Source of the DNA: Apoda limacodes
Taxonomy: Eukaryota; Arthropoda; Insecta; Lepidoptera; Limacodidae
Length of the DNA: 64,000 bases
Direction of reading: 5' to 3'
Assembly: GCA_946406115.1 (NCBI GenBank)
Contig: OX291545.1
Coordinates: forward strand, 2,108,001 to 2,172,000
Part shown: positions 1-12,372 of the stretch, one piece after another
Layout of the letters: each line of letters opens with the position of its first letter
How positions within the stretch are numbered: position 1 is the stretch's first letter
Translations under genes and position numbers: made by a program
Notes under the pieces: model-generated
What the model saw: only the letters and a program-made list of their open reading frames with translations
What the model was told of the DNA's origin: nothing
Database searches by the model: none

Positions 1-3000
1 ATAAACTTAAACACTTTACAATACAACTAATTGTGCTTAAGAGTGAGATTTCAACAATTCGTTTAGCCATTCCTAGGCTGGGTTATAGAAACACAAACAC
101 AATTATTTCATGTTTATAACTTAAAAATAACGACGTTCTGACATATCTAATACAATTTCTTATTCGCACATTTCAGGCACATCTATCTACCTATACATAT
201 ATTATAAATGTAGTTCAAGATTACTGCTGTTGTGGCGAGTGGCAACACCAACTGCAACAGATGGCACATAATTGTATATTTATCTTAACCCATGACGCTA
301 ATTGAGCGAAATATTCAAAATAAGGTTAAACCTTGTACATAAACATAATTTTGGTTATTAGCGTGAGATTTCTAGAGCAATCATCAAACTAAAGAAGTTT
401 AACTGAAGCTATACTTTGTTGGAATTTTGGTCATAGTTCTTACTTCGAGAACTTTTTAATTTTCCAAGATAAAAAGTAACCTTTTCCGTTTCTTCAACTA
501 TCCCTATGCCAAATTTCAGCTCAATTAGATGCTCCGTTGCGACGTAAAGGAAGGACAAACCAACAAATTTCTCGTCCACGTTATATTAAACAATTGTGTA
601 GTTATTTAAAGTACACTCGCGTCCTGATTGCGAGACGGAACTAGAACAATCCAATTAATTAAAAAGCAAATCTCGAACTCGGAAGCCGATCTCCAGTGCG
701 GTTTTAATTATTACTTCATTGAACCCCGGCCTGGCAGTGACGCCGGGTTCCGCTTACTACAATAAAACTTGGTAGCGTTGTATAATTGGCTCGCTGTATT
801 CAGTATAATTGGCCTGTATTCTCGGTCTCGCGCTAGGAGCCAATCAAAGTTTTCGAAGTGACAATGGTTGCCTGAGCTATTGCCTGGCGGTGGATTTATT
901 GGATATAAAATTCATAAGAACAAAATTAAATGTAAATAAAAGTGTACAAAACATTGTTTTTTATTGAAATACATACCCACTTATTACGAATGCAGTACCT
1001 ACTATGTTTCGTGACTGTGAAAGATAAAAGAAAAGTTGTACAATATGGTCTTGTTAAAAAATGTGGACAAAAAAACAACGGGAGACGTCTTCTATTCTAT
1101 GCTTAGGAACATATTTTGTTTTGTGGAAAAGAGGAGGTATAATTAGGGATTCTTTCATTTTCACAACACATGAATATATACATATTTCATGAATTTACAT
1201 TTTATTTCCGACGCTGTAGTAAGTTTCAGATAATCCCTTCAGCAACGTATTATGGCGATAGGACAGGATATTTAAAAAGGTACAAAGTTATATAGACCTT
1301 TAGTTACTAACGTATACTTTAAATATATTTAATCAACATTACATTATGAAAATACTTATTTAGGTATTATTTAGTCATTCTAATTAAAAACGACTCCTAA
1401 TTTAAAACACAGGTAAAAATCTGACTGTCAAAATCAATTCAAACGAAAAAAAAAATCACAAACATTATTTGTTTAAAAGGATTATCTGTTTCAGCCACAG
1501 TGTTCTTAATCTTAATCTCAAAATAGATAAATAAAATAAAAAAGAACAGATGTCATTAAAACTTGATAATATTTTTCAAACCTACGCTTGGGAACACTAA
1601 AGCGGTCATCCATAAAGAGGTCAACCCATTGACGACAAAGCTTCTTGGCTAACAGCCCACCGTTTGCCTAATCATTGGGTTTCATTCTATAAATATAACA
1701 CCTGCCCATTTATTATCGCAATACATTCCACATGCACAGTAAAAAAGGCTCAAAAGAGAGGAAGTGATAAAAAAACTCCTTTGATAACTATAAAACACCT
1801 TCATAGAGACCATCTTGACTTTATTTTTTCTTATGTCCATTGACAGAATCAAGCGTTCGATAACTAAATTTTGCGTTCCAATTTCGACCTTATAGAATAT
1901 TAAAAAGAAAATTTTTCTTTTTATCTAAAATTTGTATCTGGCTGGTTAGAGTTAGGAGGGTATAAAACGAATCGCTTAGTTGAACGAAGGAGGTGTCATA
2001 AAAAAGGTCATTCACGACAAAACGGGATGGTGGTAAGGAATTTCTCGGCTCCCATGGTTTTTTTTGTGTTCTAGGCACCCGTAACTAAATGTCCTTGTGG
2101 AATGAATTCATTGAAGATGATTCAGCTAAAATTGCCTAGTGAGTTGGTGTCATTGTACATTTTTTAAACAACAATGGCCACTGCAGGCTTTTGATCACAG
2201 CCATTAAGGTTTTTTATTCTTTTGGCAAGTGCATCCATCGTTTTATTTAAACCAGTTTTGCCCCTTTTTAGGCTTTGACGTTTTATATTCGTCCGCCTTT
2301 TATTATCTAGACACGCGGCAAAGCAGAAGGAACTGGCGACACAGCAGTTATATAACACGAACCATTTCGAGCTACTTTTAACCCCTTCACAACTCGAAAC
2401 CAATTTACTACACTCATGAAATTTGGCACAGTAATTAAAAGCCATTAGCTTGTCGAGAATCCAGTTATTGATATATTAACAATTAAAAATCGACATTTTT
2501 ATGACTAACTGACTGACGTATAAATCAAAATTCACAACCCACTTCCAGATGCCATAGACACTTGATATTTGGCATTAAGGTAGACTTTTAGGCTTATAAA
2601 ACTGAAAACTGAAAATTGAAAAACTGAAAATTATAGATAAATTAGTATCAAAAAAGTAATAACAACGTGAAGTTTAAAAGTAGGTGGATATAAATATAAA
2701 ATTAAGTTTCTTATATCATATAGGTAGTTAAGACTGACTGTTCAGGTTGGGTTTTACTCCGGCTGAATTCGCCCTGATGCTTTCCCACAGAGTGAGCGGG
2801 CATCATAGCACAAAAAAGAAAACAAAACAGCATAAACGTAGGAAAATAGAGTAATTTTACAAATTACAATGTATTTATGATGAATACTTATAATTTCTGT
2901 ACAAAAAGTAATGACATCCCATCATAAACATAAATGTGAAATGAGAGCCAAGTCAATATTATGAATAGGTATGCGTTGTTGTCGACTTCGTTGACAAAAG

Positions 3001-3523
3001 AATTGAGATCTATATATGAGTGCCAAGTTCTGTGTAGAAAATCCTAAAATTCAAGTTACAAGACCATGCAACATTATAAACTGAATTTATATAACGATTT
3101 CTTGTTTCTTGGTACTACTACAATGTTAACTACCTAATAGGATTTATAAATTCTTAAATTTAAACAGACACTTTTATTGTAGACGCATTTATTTCGCTTG
3201 GGATGTTATTCAAGCACAATATTTGACTTCGATAGTTTTCATACGCTGTCAAAACTATCGTAAACGAACGCATGACAGTTTGTTACAGATGATACTAAAA
3301 TTTTGATATTTTTGATACCAATACTAAACGAACGGATGACAGGTGGCAAAAGTAATGAAAATTATGTTTCTGCATCCCAGAACGAACGCGCCCTTAGTAC
3401 TTAGGTATGTGAACTGTGTAATTTACCTACTTTTGCATATATTGATGCCTAACTTAAAAACATTTTTCCAAAGAAATGGCGTCTGTCATTTATCTTATTA
3501 CTTAATTGTTTAAACTTTAACTG
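1..3523. other. Intergenic 3' flank, no gene recognised
   Basis: AT-rich DNA without a supportable gene. A lepidopteran-type repeat lies at 461-575. The 600-900 stretch is less AT-rich and non-repetitive, with an AACAAT motif near 643 and a small GC-rich hairpin around 722-748. The minus-strand 93-codon frame at 2164-2445 is Lys/Cys-rich but matches nothing I recognise, and the 62-codon frame at 1890-2078 looks like chance. Confidence 0.5.
461..575 (+). repeat. Lepidopteran dispersed repeat fragment (AAAAAGTAACC / GATGCTCCGTTGCG type)
   Basis: It shares the signature of the tandem pair at 52657-52932: a GATAAAAAGTA start, CCGT.TCTTCAACTATC, CAAATTTCAGCTCAATTAGATGCTCCGTTGCG, then AGGACAAAC(C/A)AACAAA. 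This non-coding repeat is frequent in lepidopteran genomes. Family naming would need a repeat library. Confidence 0.6.
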
Positions 3524-3714
3524 GGTTTATTTGTAGTGCGATATGCATAACGTGTATGTCGGTTTATTTATAGTGCGATATGCATTATGTGTATGTCGGT
3601 TTATTTATAGTGCCATATGCATTACATGTATGTCGGTTTATTTATAGTGCGATATGCATTACGTGTATGTGGGTTTATTTATAGTGCGATATGCATTACG
3701 TGTATGTCGGTTTA
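3524..3714. repeat. 37-bp minisatellite, five copies
   Basis: Five head-to-tail units begin with GGTTTATTTATAGTGCGATA and end with TGTATGTC. They start at 3524, 3561, 3598, 3635 and 3672, with a partial sixth GGTTTA at 3709. Copies differ at only one to three positions, suggesting recent expansion or homogenisation. There is no coding potential. Confidence 0.9.
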
Positions 3715-6700
3715 TAAAATGGTTTCGTTGAAACGATATTGAGTAAATAAATATACATAAAATAATGACAATGCTAGGCGACATAAAAGCGTTGCTCAAA
3801 AGCCAAGCCACATTCAAATTTTATGTAAATTGTAATGCGGCAAGAAAATAATCGTTAAAAGCTTGAAATAACACAAAGACGAGCAGACACACCTACAGCA
3901 ATGAAAATTTTAAATTTAATTAATAGCAAGTGGCGTCGTCCCCCGATTATATTATTACGTGGAGCCATTGTGTGTGAGACGGGCCCTCTTGCCTCCCCCG
4001 CCGCTGGAATACTCTAGGGTTGCCACATAGATTTTAGAATAGGCAAATATATAAATATTTTGTTTTGTCATCAATACTTTAAACATACCTTGACTTAGTA
4101 TAACTTTACAGTCAACAATATTTTTGCAATGTGTTAGTCCAATTTTAACACTTATTTCATTTATAGAAAATAGATAAGTACAACCTTTACAATTTTTTTA
4201 GCGTACGTAAAAGATGATTTTTATGTGTAATTATAGGTAGGTAAGAAAAAATTATATTCCTTTTTACAATCCGCTTATCTGATCTCTAGAAATAATTATG
4301 TTTATTTTAAAATCGCTGTATTAAATAAAAAAATAATTTTATTTAATTTAAGGTTGTGTCACTTCTCATGCAATTAAAAATCAATAAACTATTAAATGTT
4401 TAATGTGTAAAATATAATAGATAGGTAACCCTAGAACAGTAGGATTGGTACACACTCACAGCCGAGACGAGGCGTTGCTTTGTCAAGCAAATCTCAGTTG
4501 CCTTGATTATTCTGTACATACGTACGTATTTACCTACACGCAAACAGTAAACGTGGTTTGCATATTATAACAAAGATACAGTAAAAATATAAAAAGTCGC
4601 CACGGAAATTCACAAACTCGTTGTTATGTGTGTCCGTCTGACCGTCCGTCCGTATTTTATCTATTTTTAACGATTTGTTACTTTTAAGAAGATTGTATGC
4701 CGAGTAATCAATAGTATCAATATTACATCTTTACACCAGAAAACGCAATCGGGTTCACTAAATTACATCTAATTCACCCATGTGTATTAGGTATGTTCAT
4801 TAATTCGTGCACTTAAATCACCCAAAAGGCCAAATTTATATTTTTTGTTTAGTTTTAGGTTCCTACTGAAACTATCTTGAAAGTCACCTTACCAATACAT
4901 ATACTTACCTAAGTTACTCGCAGTGTCTCTGCGTTTGTTGGAACTTACTAATTGTCTGGCTTTATTTTATAATTCCTAACACTAGATTCGACCTATTTTT
5001 ATTTTTTTTCTATTTATTATTCGACTGCTCCAAGCAACGTTTCGAAACTCAATTAGTATGTAGACTTTATAGAACTGTGAATACATGGAAACAACATTTT
5101 CCTACCGTTCAGTTCCTAATGTATATTTTATACACTAAAACCTTATATACCTTTTTTCGCATATATGAGTAGCTGATCGTTATACATCATCAGGTCCTAT
5201 CTGACCGATAGTTTCGCTTTGCCTCTGTTTTGTGTGACACGAAAACCACGTCGCTCTGGACGGACGGCTCTGGGATTTATATGTACAAGTGATATGGTAA
5301 ACAATAATTTGTCATTTCCGAATATGGTTGACTGGTAGATAATGCCTTTTGGCATTAAGCTTGCCATTGTACACACATTTTTGTACAGAAAGATTTTTGA
5401 AATAAAAATAAGGTGATATATTACATTTTTTGAAACTAAATTTTTATAAATATTTGGATAGAAGTTGCAAACAAAGTGCTTATAGTCGCAGACTCGCACA
5501 GAACTTTCGTCAATGAAGAGAGCTTTCAACCCGCAGCCTTCGGCTGTGACGAACACTTTGCCACATATTTCAATATTGAACTTATACGCAGTCTATGACT
5601 GGATACCGAAGAGTCTTTAGGAAATTACGTTCAGCATATTTTTTTCTCGTAGGTGTATTCAAGATGTACACCTGTCTATAATCGTACTATGAAAATGCAA
5701 TCCCACCTCATGAACTACTTTCTGTTTATAAATCATATGAGTATTGAAAGGTGGAAATTACTTTAACATATTCCTTAGAAAACTATCAAAGACCGAAATA
5801 AAATTAAACTTACTCGGTAGAATACAAGTTATCAGAAACATAATGGCCCGGGGTCCAACCTTCAGCATGAGAGTCAGATCTTCGAAAGCACTGGACTGCC
5901 ACTACAGCAGCGGATGTTGGAGTTCATGGGTTTTATGTATATACGAGACCATAAAGCTCGCACTGTCAAAAACTTATCAGATCTCATGTAGAGTCAAGCT
6001 TCTAACTCTACACGCCTATAACTTCACAACCTTAGTCAAAATATGTGACTTGGCCGGTTTGTTACTACAAAAACTATTGTGTAGCAGAAAAGTAACGAAA
6101 AGTGAATACATTTTTCACCTTACGTCCATGTGACGGTAGCGAAACGGTTTTTATTTGTTGTTCACTTTGCTTGCTGTAATCTAGTGCATTAACTATAAAT
6201 TGTAGCAAAAAGTCAAAAAATGTAACTACAAAATGGTAGATAGGTACGTTAAATTCCATACAAAAAATTAATAGTTACAAGTAATTAATTACTAAATATA
6301 TAACAAAAACATCTCATTGTAATGTATGTGACAGTGTGTAATGATTTTTAGTAGCTACATTTACATGCAAATGTAAGTGGTATTCGCTATAGAATAGCCG
6401 TCTGACCTATATCATCCTCTTAATAAAATATAGCATACTATTGTGGTATGAGTATTATCAAATAAATATCTAATTAAAATAAAAAAAAAAGTTAACAGGC
6501 GCAAGTTCGGCCATTAACAATCCATTTCAAACTAAATCCAATCATGTATACTGATTGCGTAATGAAACTTATTTAATAATTGAATTAAGATTGCTCTAAT
6601 ATCGTTATCAACGAGTATGATACAATGTGCTGTGGGTGTATCTAACGTACATTGTAACTGCATCTATTACTTCATATTAAATGACACAAAGACGTCTTTG

Positions 6701-7510
6701 TAAGAGTATATTGTGTACTGTAGCCCGACTACTTCAATCAAAATATGACATGCGGAAATGATAAAGGCTCGGCGTTAATATCTGTAATAAAATACTTATC
6801 TTTATGTTTACTTTTTTAAAGTCGGCCGCCGAAGGCGTCTTGACAAAGCAATCGTAGGGTAAGGTGCCAGGTGAGACGGGGAACTAGCGCACCCGACTAG
6901 GTTATGTCGTCACATTCACGTATACCTATTACATATCAAATTATTGTAGAATTAACCTATTTAGAGGTTACTTTTGGTCCTGCCACATGAATTTGGTTTT
7001 GGATACTCAACAAAATGGTATAAATAACCTTAAATTAAGTTGAATCAATTAACCTTTCATCAGAAATGTTCCAACTTACACGTAGGTAGCACTTTTAATC
7101 ATATGTTAGTAGCACTTTTATTCCGCAAGTATGCTCATATCAGGTGAGTTTATCTGTCAGTTTTTACCCGACTGCGCCATACGGAGACTTATGTTTTTCG
7201 AGTGTATACGCATGTATGTATATATTACTTTGGCACACTCTGTAGCCTAAACAGCATAATGGCTTAATAGGCGTCGAGTCGTTAGATTCGTCTCAATTGT
7301 GAGAGTGACGCTGGGTATATAAAATTCATAAAAAAAAATGCGGAGTTTATGCACTTTAATGTGCCGTAAGCCGGCAAACATTATTTTTTCAAAATTCTTA
7401 AGTTGGGTTTTAAGATAAAGGGCTTTGAAAGGCAAGTGAGTAAAATAGGAAAAAAATAACACCAAAAACAGTGAATAAAAATAATTAATTTAATTAAAAA
7501 ATACCGAATG
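3715..7510. other. Intergenic, no gene recognised
   Basis: AT-rich DNA. Frames at 5197-5556 (minus) and 5744-6133 (plus) have no domain signature. Around 7136-7215 a short stretch (TTTTTACCCGACTGCGCCATA) looks like a degraded dispersed repeat. Nothing else is supported. Confidence 0.5.
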
Positions 7511-7715
7511 CAAAAACATCAAGAACCTAACTGAAATTAAAACATGGAGACCAAATATTTAACTATGACGAAACTCATTTTAATCCAATTTCAAATAGTG
7601 TACCTGCTGGTTGCTTACACTATATAGTTGTTACATTAACTTAAAATGAGGTCCGTCTTCTTATAGTTAAATATTTGGTATGTTTTAATTTCTTTTTAGT
7701 TTTTAATGTTTTTCA
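7511..7715. mobile_element. Foldback/MITE-like element with ~75-bp arms
   Basis: The left arm (7511-7588) and right arm (7640-7715) are reverse complements over most of their length. They share AAATTAAAACAT, CAAATATTTAACTAT and CTCATTTTAA in inverted order around a ~50-bp centre. The flanks are T/A-rich, so the outer ends and any target duplication are unclear. There is no coding sequence. This fits a non-autonomous foldback DNA element. Confidence 0.7.
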
Positions 7716-9760
7716 GTCAGTTTTTTTATTCATTTTATTATTTATTTTTTACTTTATTAATTTTAAACTACATTTTTTTTTTATTATTATTTATTTATTC
7801 TGTTTGCACAAACTAAAAGTGTAAAGTGGCGTGCTTAATGCCATAGGGCATTCTCTCAGCTAACCACAAGCTTAATATATAATTTTAAATGGCGGTGCAA
7901 TAAAACTAGGCTTAACCAACTAGCAGATAAGTAAAAAAACAAACAAAAAAATAGTTAAAATTAAACCTATGCTAATACCAATACTATGCTAATACCAATA
8001 CTATGATGTTTATACTGATAATTTTGGATATTTATATAAACACAAACATAGACATACAATATGAGGTTCAAGAAAAAAGTAATTAGATTTGTGTGGGGTC
8101 GGTAACGCGTGAGCGATGCCCCAAGTCTTGCGAGCGTCACGCATAAGCTTGTTTGCCACCTAAGTGGTACTATAAAAAAAACAAAAAGTAATAATATAGT
8201 TATTGTTAAATCAGAACGTGACATTTGTGATTTCGTAGTCAAAAAAGAAAAAAAGCGTAAGTATACGAATGGATGCACAGTAAGTAATTACCTACATAAG
8301 ACTAAAATGTCTCTTATAATATCATCTTGTTGGCTATATTTAATTCGGTGTACAACAAACATATCTCGCTCTCTTTTATGTAGTGTCGGTAAAAGAAAAG
8401 CTACTCCTCTTAAATATATAAGTATGTGCGTGGTGGTTATACGACGTCTATAACCCTCATCGAGACGAACCCGCAGAAAAAGTCTAGTTCAATACAAAAA
8501 ATAACAATGTAAATAATGAACACAACAATCTTTGACACACAATAGCGGAGTGAATCACGTATCTGGTATCACGTCGGAGCAGCGCAGACACCGCGCACAC
8601 CCATCCTATTATAATGCATAGAGATGTGTATCAGGAGTGTGCTTGCTAGTTACGTTTAATTAGATGCTGGTTATCACGCCTACCGTTTGGAGAACTGAGC
8701 TGTAGCTCTATTCACAGCTCCTCTTTTAATTACAACACACATAACAAAAAACAAGTTAGCCCCAATTTAAAATTAGTCGTATTTTAGTCTTTCGTGACAA
8801 AATCGGAAAAATATTTAATATTTATGGAATCATCTCTGCTGGCGACCGTCCGTGTCTCACAGGGTTTTTTTTCCACACTGTTTGTTATAGAAAGGTATTA
8901 TATAATATTTGGCAGAATGATAGTTTGTGATAAACCGATTACAGACATGGTTTTAAAGTTTAATTTTGATTAAGAAGGTTACTTTTAAAGAATGTACTCG
9001 AAAGTAAAAATATTGTAGTGATTGAATTCAAACAATAGTAGGCATCAGATAAAAATTTGTAAAAGTATGAAAACTTGTAAAGGACAGTTTGAAAAATGTA
9101 TGATTTCATTCCACTTTTCTTTCTTAATTGTTCATCTGAAATCATTGGATATTATTGTTGCTGTAGCCCTGAATTTAAACTATAAACACTTTTAAAATAA
9201 TTAGGTACCTATATCTTTAAAAGCACGACTCTTTCTAATTATCACACTTTTCACTCACTTTTGTGAAGTTTAAGAGCTATTCAATATAAAAGTAGACAAA
9301 AGAAAAATGTCAATAACTCAAACAAGATTTCACGTCATCAATATCACAATTTGAAGAGAGGTTTTCTTTAAGGAGTACAAAGGGAGGATTTTTAAAGTCC
9401 GCGGGGAGGGAAGAGGACAATAGGTGTTTTTCATATAAACAGGGTGGGGACATTACCCCAACTCTTCACAATGCATGTCGAACTCGTGACAGGTTTGGTA
9501 AATTATGTGTTTTTCCCCGAAAGTTGGGTAAAAGTCGCAGCATCAGTCTTGAAGTTCTCATCTTGAAGATATTTATTGTGTATTTGTTTATTTTGTTTTC
9601 GACATAAATTTATTGTAATTTAGTTTAGGATGTGTTTAACGTGTTACAAGATCTTTAAGGGAAATACCAAGCTGTCAAAAACTTATGTTGTGTCAGATTT
9701 CAGCCCTTATACAATGATCATAATAATCTATTGGTTAAAGCCGTACCTTACCAAAATTAA
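7716..9760. other. Intergenic, with one non-LTR tail remnant
   Basis: T-rich low complexity at 7716-7800. A short non-LTR 3' tail lies at 8096-8170. The stretch 8520-8720 is less AT-rich and non-repetitive. The open frames near 7967-8453 overlap the tail and are not genes. No host gene is recognised. Confidence 0.5.
8096..8170 (+). mobile_element. Non-LTR retrotransposon 3' tail remnant, copy 1
   Basis: The sequence GGGTCGGTAACGCGTGAG...GCTTGTTTGCCACCTAAGTGG matches the end of the element at 22715-23897. It has an internal deletion of the CATAGGCTACGGTGACC...GGCGGACCG part. Confidence 0.65.
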
Positions 9761-9940
9761 AACGAAATGGTCGCGTACGGTACTGTTTCAGAGAAACTTC
9801 CTCCTGCGGACGCTTAGGTCTAAGGACTACAGTATGGGGTTCTTCAAGTAATTATTGCCTGGTGATGCAAGGGTCTATAGGCTATGGTGACCACTTTCCA
9901 TCAGGCGGACCGTGAGCTTTGTTTGCCACCTTAGTCGTAT
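9761..9940 (+). mobile_element. Non-LTR retrotransposon 3' end, copy 2
   Basis: This 3'-terminal fragment includes the last coding residues (RTV.FQRNFLLRTLR) and the tail TAAGGACTACAGTATGGGGTT...ATCAGGCGGACCGTGAGC...TTTGCCACCTTAG. It parallels 23650-23890 but lacks about 65 bp in the middle. The 73-codon frame at 9630-9851 ends in this remnant. Confidence 0.75.
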
Positions 9941-10820
9941 ATAAAAAAATAACCATTGATATTTTTGTTTTGGTTAGATATTTTTCTCGATTTTACGTTG
10001 TTTAAAATATACCAGTAAATTGCAACGTACGAATATATCTGGATTTAAATAATTATGAAATAAATAATAAGGTACCAGTATTTCCTATATTTATGATAAA
10101 AAAGACAAAAAAACAATTAGAACGGTAACACCAACCCAGAGCACATGTATCTGAAGTGTGACATTGAGTCACACATTACGTTTGCGTTGATTAATATTTA
10201 AAATCAATTATTAATTCAATACGAAACCAAAATTACTGTCACACACTCAGCTAAAGGATATAGTCAAAACACCCTTTGAATACGACAGGATGCTGTCAAA
10301 TTCTCAGATAACAGTTTAAAGCGCACGCGGCGACGACACGTGCCATTTGACAGTTGACAGGTCAGGCCAGGCATGTCAGAAGCTGTCAAATTTAAGTTGT
10401 GACAATGGTTAAGGCATTTGGTCAGCGTTTTGTTAAGTTAATTGGTTGTTGGCCGCACGAGGCGGTCAAATAGTTTGGTAAAATTTGGCCTCTAAAATAT
10501 AATTACAATATACAATATTTCAGTTATTTTTGTTGTAATTTAGTCTTTGTCATTCAATGACCTTCTAAGTAGTAACATTATGGCATTACAGAATATACTG
10601 TAAAATATTTTTGTTATTTTTGTTGTAATTTAGTATTTGTCATTAGTAAATATGATGGCTATAACGAACAAAAATTTTAAACGATTTTAAAACGCTAATG
10701 CTATCAATTCTATTTTTAATGTCTATATATTATTCTTAGATATAATGGTCTTGCCAAAATTATTTCCTGGAGGCATTTGGAGGTCTTTATAGTTATTTAT
10801 TATATTATGTAAATAGTACA
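9941..10820. other. Intergenic; contains a TGACAG-motif cluster
   Basis: No gene. Between 10290 and 10400 several TGACAG/CTGTCA motifs are packed together in a less AT-rich stretch; see findings. The phrase TTTTTGTTGTAATTTAGT.TTTGTCATT occurs twice, near 10526 and 10617, as a short direct repeat. Confidence 0.45.
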
Positions 10821-10924
10821 TTGTGTATTAAGGGCGGTAACAAGAAAATTACTAACGAGAGGCTATTTAAAGCCTAAGGCCGAGATCGAGTTTGTAATTT
10901 CTCTACCGCCAGTTTTACACACAA
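10821..10924. mobile_element. MITE-like foldback, GGCGGTA arms
   Basis: The arms TTGTGTATTAAGGGCGGTAAC...AAATTACTAACGAG (10821-10859) and CGAGTTTGTAATTTC...ACCGCC..TTACACACAA (10887-10924) are imperfect reverse complements flanking a 27-bp centre. There is no coding sequence. Confidence 0.6.
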
Positions 10925-11103
10925 TTTTTTTCATCACATTTCTGAGTCAATAAATAATAAATAAATATGAGGCGAAAAAACTTAAATAAGTAAATAAAAT
11001 TTACTTTACATTTTTTAAAAACACAATAAAAGTTTTTCAAGTTACTTTGTGTGTAAATGTTTATCGTCAGAAGCTTCACTTATATTTTTTTTTATATTTC
11101 CTC

Positions 11104-11132
11104 CCGTAAGTAAGTAAGTAAGTAAGTAGGTA
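11104..11132. repeat. (GTAA)n microsatellite
   Basis: About six GTAA units grading into GTAG. Confidence 0.85.
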
Positions 11133-11554
11133 GATTTTTACCTTCGATTTTTACCTTCGCTCTAACATACCCATTTGACTTCCTTTTCAAAAATGCTGTT
11201 AGTTTTATATACTGTTTATTACTAGGGTTGCCACCTGTTGCAAGGGTTTAAGGGTTACCAGCTCAAAAAATACGGGTTTTAGAATTGTTTACGGGAGACA
11301 AATTAATAAGGGCTGAATGAGCTCATGAGTAGTCATGAACGCAAAATGAAACGCAGCCTTCGTTTCCTTCCCTCAAAGGCAAGCAGCATCACCGTATAAG
11401 GACGTAAGTAGATACTGCGCAGTGACTACCTACCTCACACACAAAATAAATAGTTTGAAATGATGGCCACGGCCACTTTCTACCACTGTACCGCGAAAAT
11501 TCATCCTCACATCTCAAAGCTTGTGCAGTTTCAGAGATAATTCGTCCCGCGAAT

Positions 11555-11730
11555 GCTAATTCAAATTCAAATTCAAATTCAAATTCAAATTCAATTTATT
11601 CAGTTTAGACTACAATAATTGAGCACTTATGAATGTCACTACGCCATCGGTTCGTAAGTCTACAGGGCGGGAGACCTTGTACTGAGAAGAACCGGCAAGA
11701 AACTCAGCAAGGGCATGTCTTTTCTCCCTT
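11555..11730. repeat. (AAATTC)n run and attached dispersed repeat
   Basis: About six AAATTC hexamers lead into TTTATTCAGTTTAGACTAC and a GC-richer body containing CGGGAGACC...GAACCGGCAAGAAACTCAGC. A hexamer run next to such a body is typical of the end of a retroelement copy inserted in minus orientation. The exact family is not identified. Confidence 0.55.
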
Positions 11731-11954
11731 TATCTTACAGCGTTCAATTAAAATATTGTAAAATGCCCTCCCTATCATAAAAGGACACTTTCAATTACAA
11801 ACATAAAAAACATGAAATATAAAGCACAAGCACAACATAAAAAAGTATAAACAAAAGACAGTTTATGTATTCATCACTAAGAAATAATCAATGTCTTACA
11901 GTATTAATAAACAAAACAAAAAAGTAAGACTAAATACTAAGAATACAAAGAAGT

Positions 11955-12372
11955 TTGGTAGAATGACCTCCCTGCCAGGGTTTCCTCTAAGGACTACACA
12001 GTATTGGGTTCTTCAAGAAGAAAGTTATAATATTTTTACTTGTGATGTAATCATTATATTGACAACCTTCTTTAAGCATAGTCGACCTTATGGTGCTGGA
12101 GAGTTTTAGCCACACGCAAAATCTTTGGCTGCGGGCCGCGCTATGAGAGCCTAAGCTTTGCTAGGTCGTCATTGCAGCCGTTGCTGATCGCACTGTGATG
12201 GCGTAGAGCTGCGTTACGCCACGCTTCCAGCCCTGATCAGCGCTGCCAGCAACGCAGTCATTACAGACCGCAGCAGTAATGCACTTGTCAGCAACGCGAT
12301 GGTATTCCACTTGCTGTTGCATGCACGGTGACCACTAAGCATCTGGCAGGCTGTAAGCTTGTTTGTTTGCGC
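11955..12372 (+). mobile_element. Non-LTR 3' tail, copy 3, split by a GC-rich insert
   Basis: Tail sequence (CCTCTAAGGACTACACAGTATTGGGTTCTTC) stops near 12020. It appears to resume at about 12330 with GGTGACCACTAAGCATCTGGCAGGCTGTAAGCTTGTTTG, a diverged version of the standard tail end. Between them, 12118-12325 is a GC-rich block with several CAGCAACGC and related inverted GCGTTGCTG motifs. It probably is a separate inserted element. Confidence 0.5.

Noticed and set aside
2164..2445. 93-codon Lys/Cys-rich minus frame
   Set aside because: No zinc-finger spacing or other domain pattern could be recognised.
3524..3714. CRISPR-like array
   Set aside because: The units are contiguous with no unique spacers; it is a eukaryotic minisatellite.
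5197..6133. Opposite frames of 119 and 129 codons
   Set aside because: No family signature; both consist of mixed composition expected by chance in a 64-kb window.
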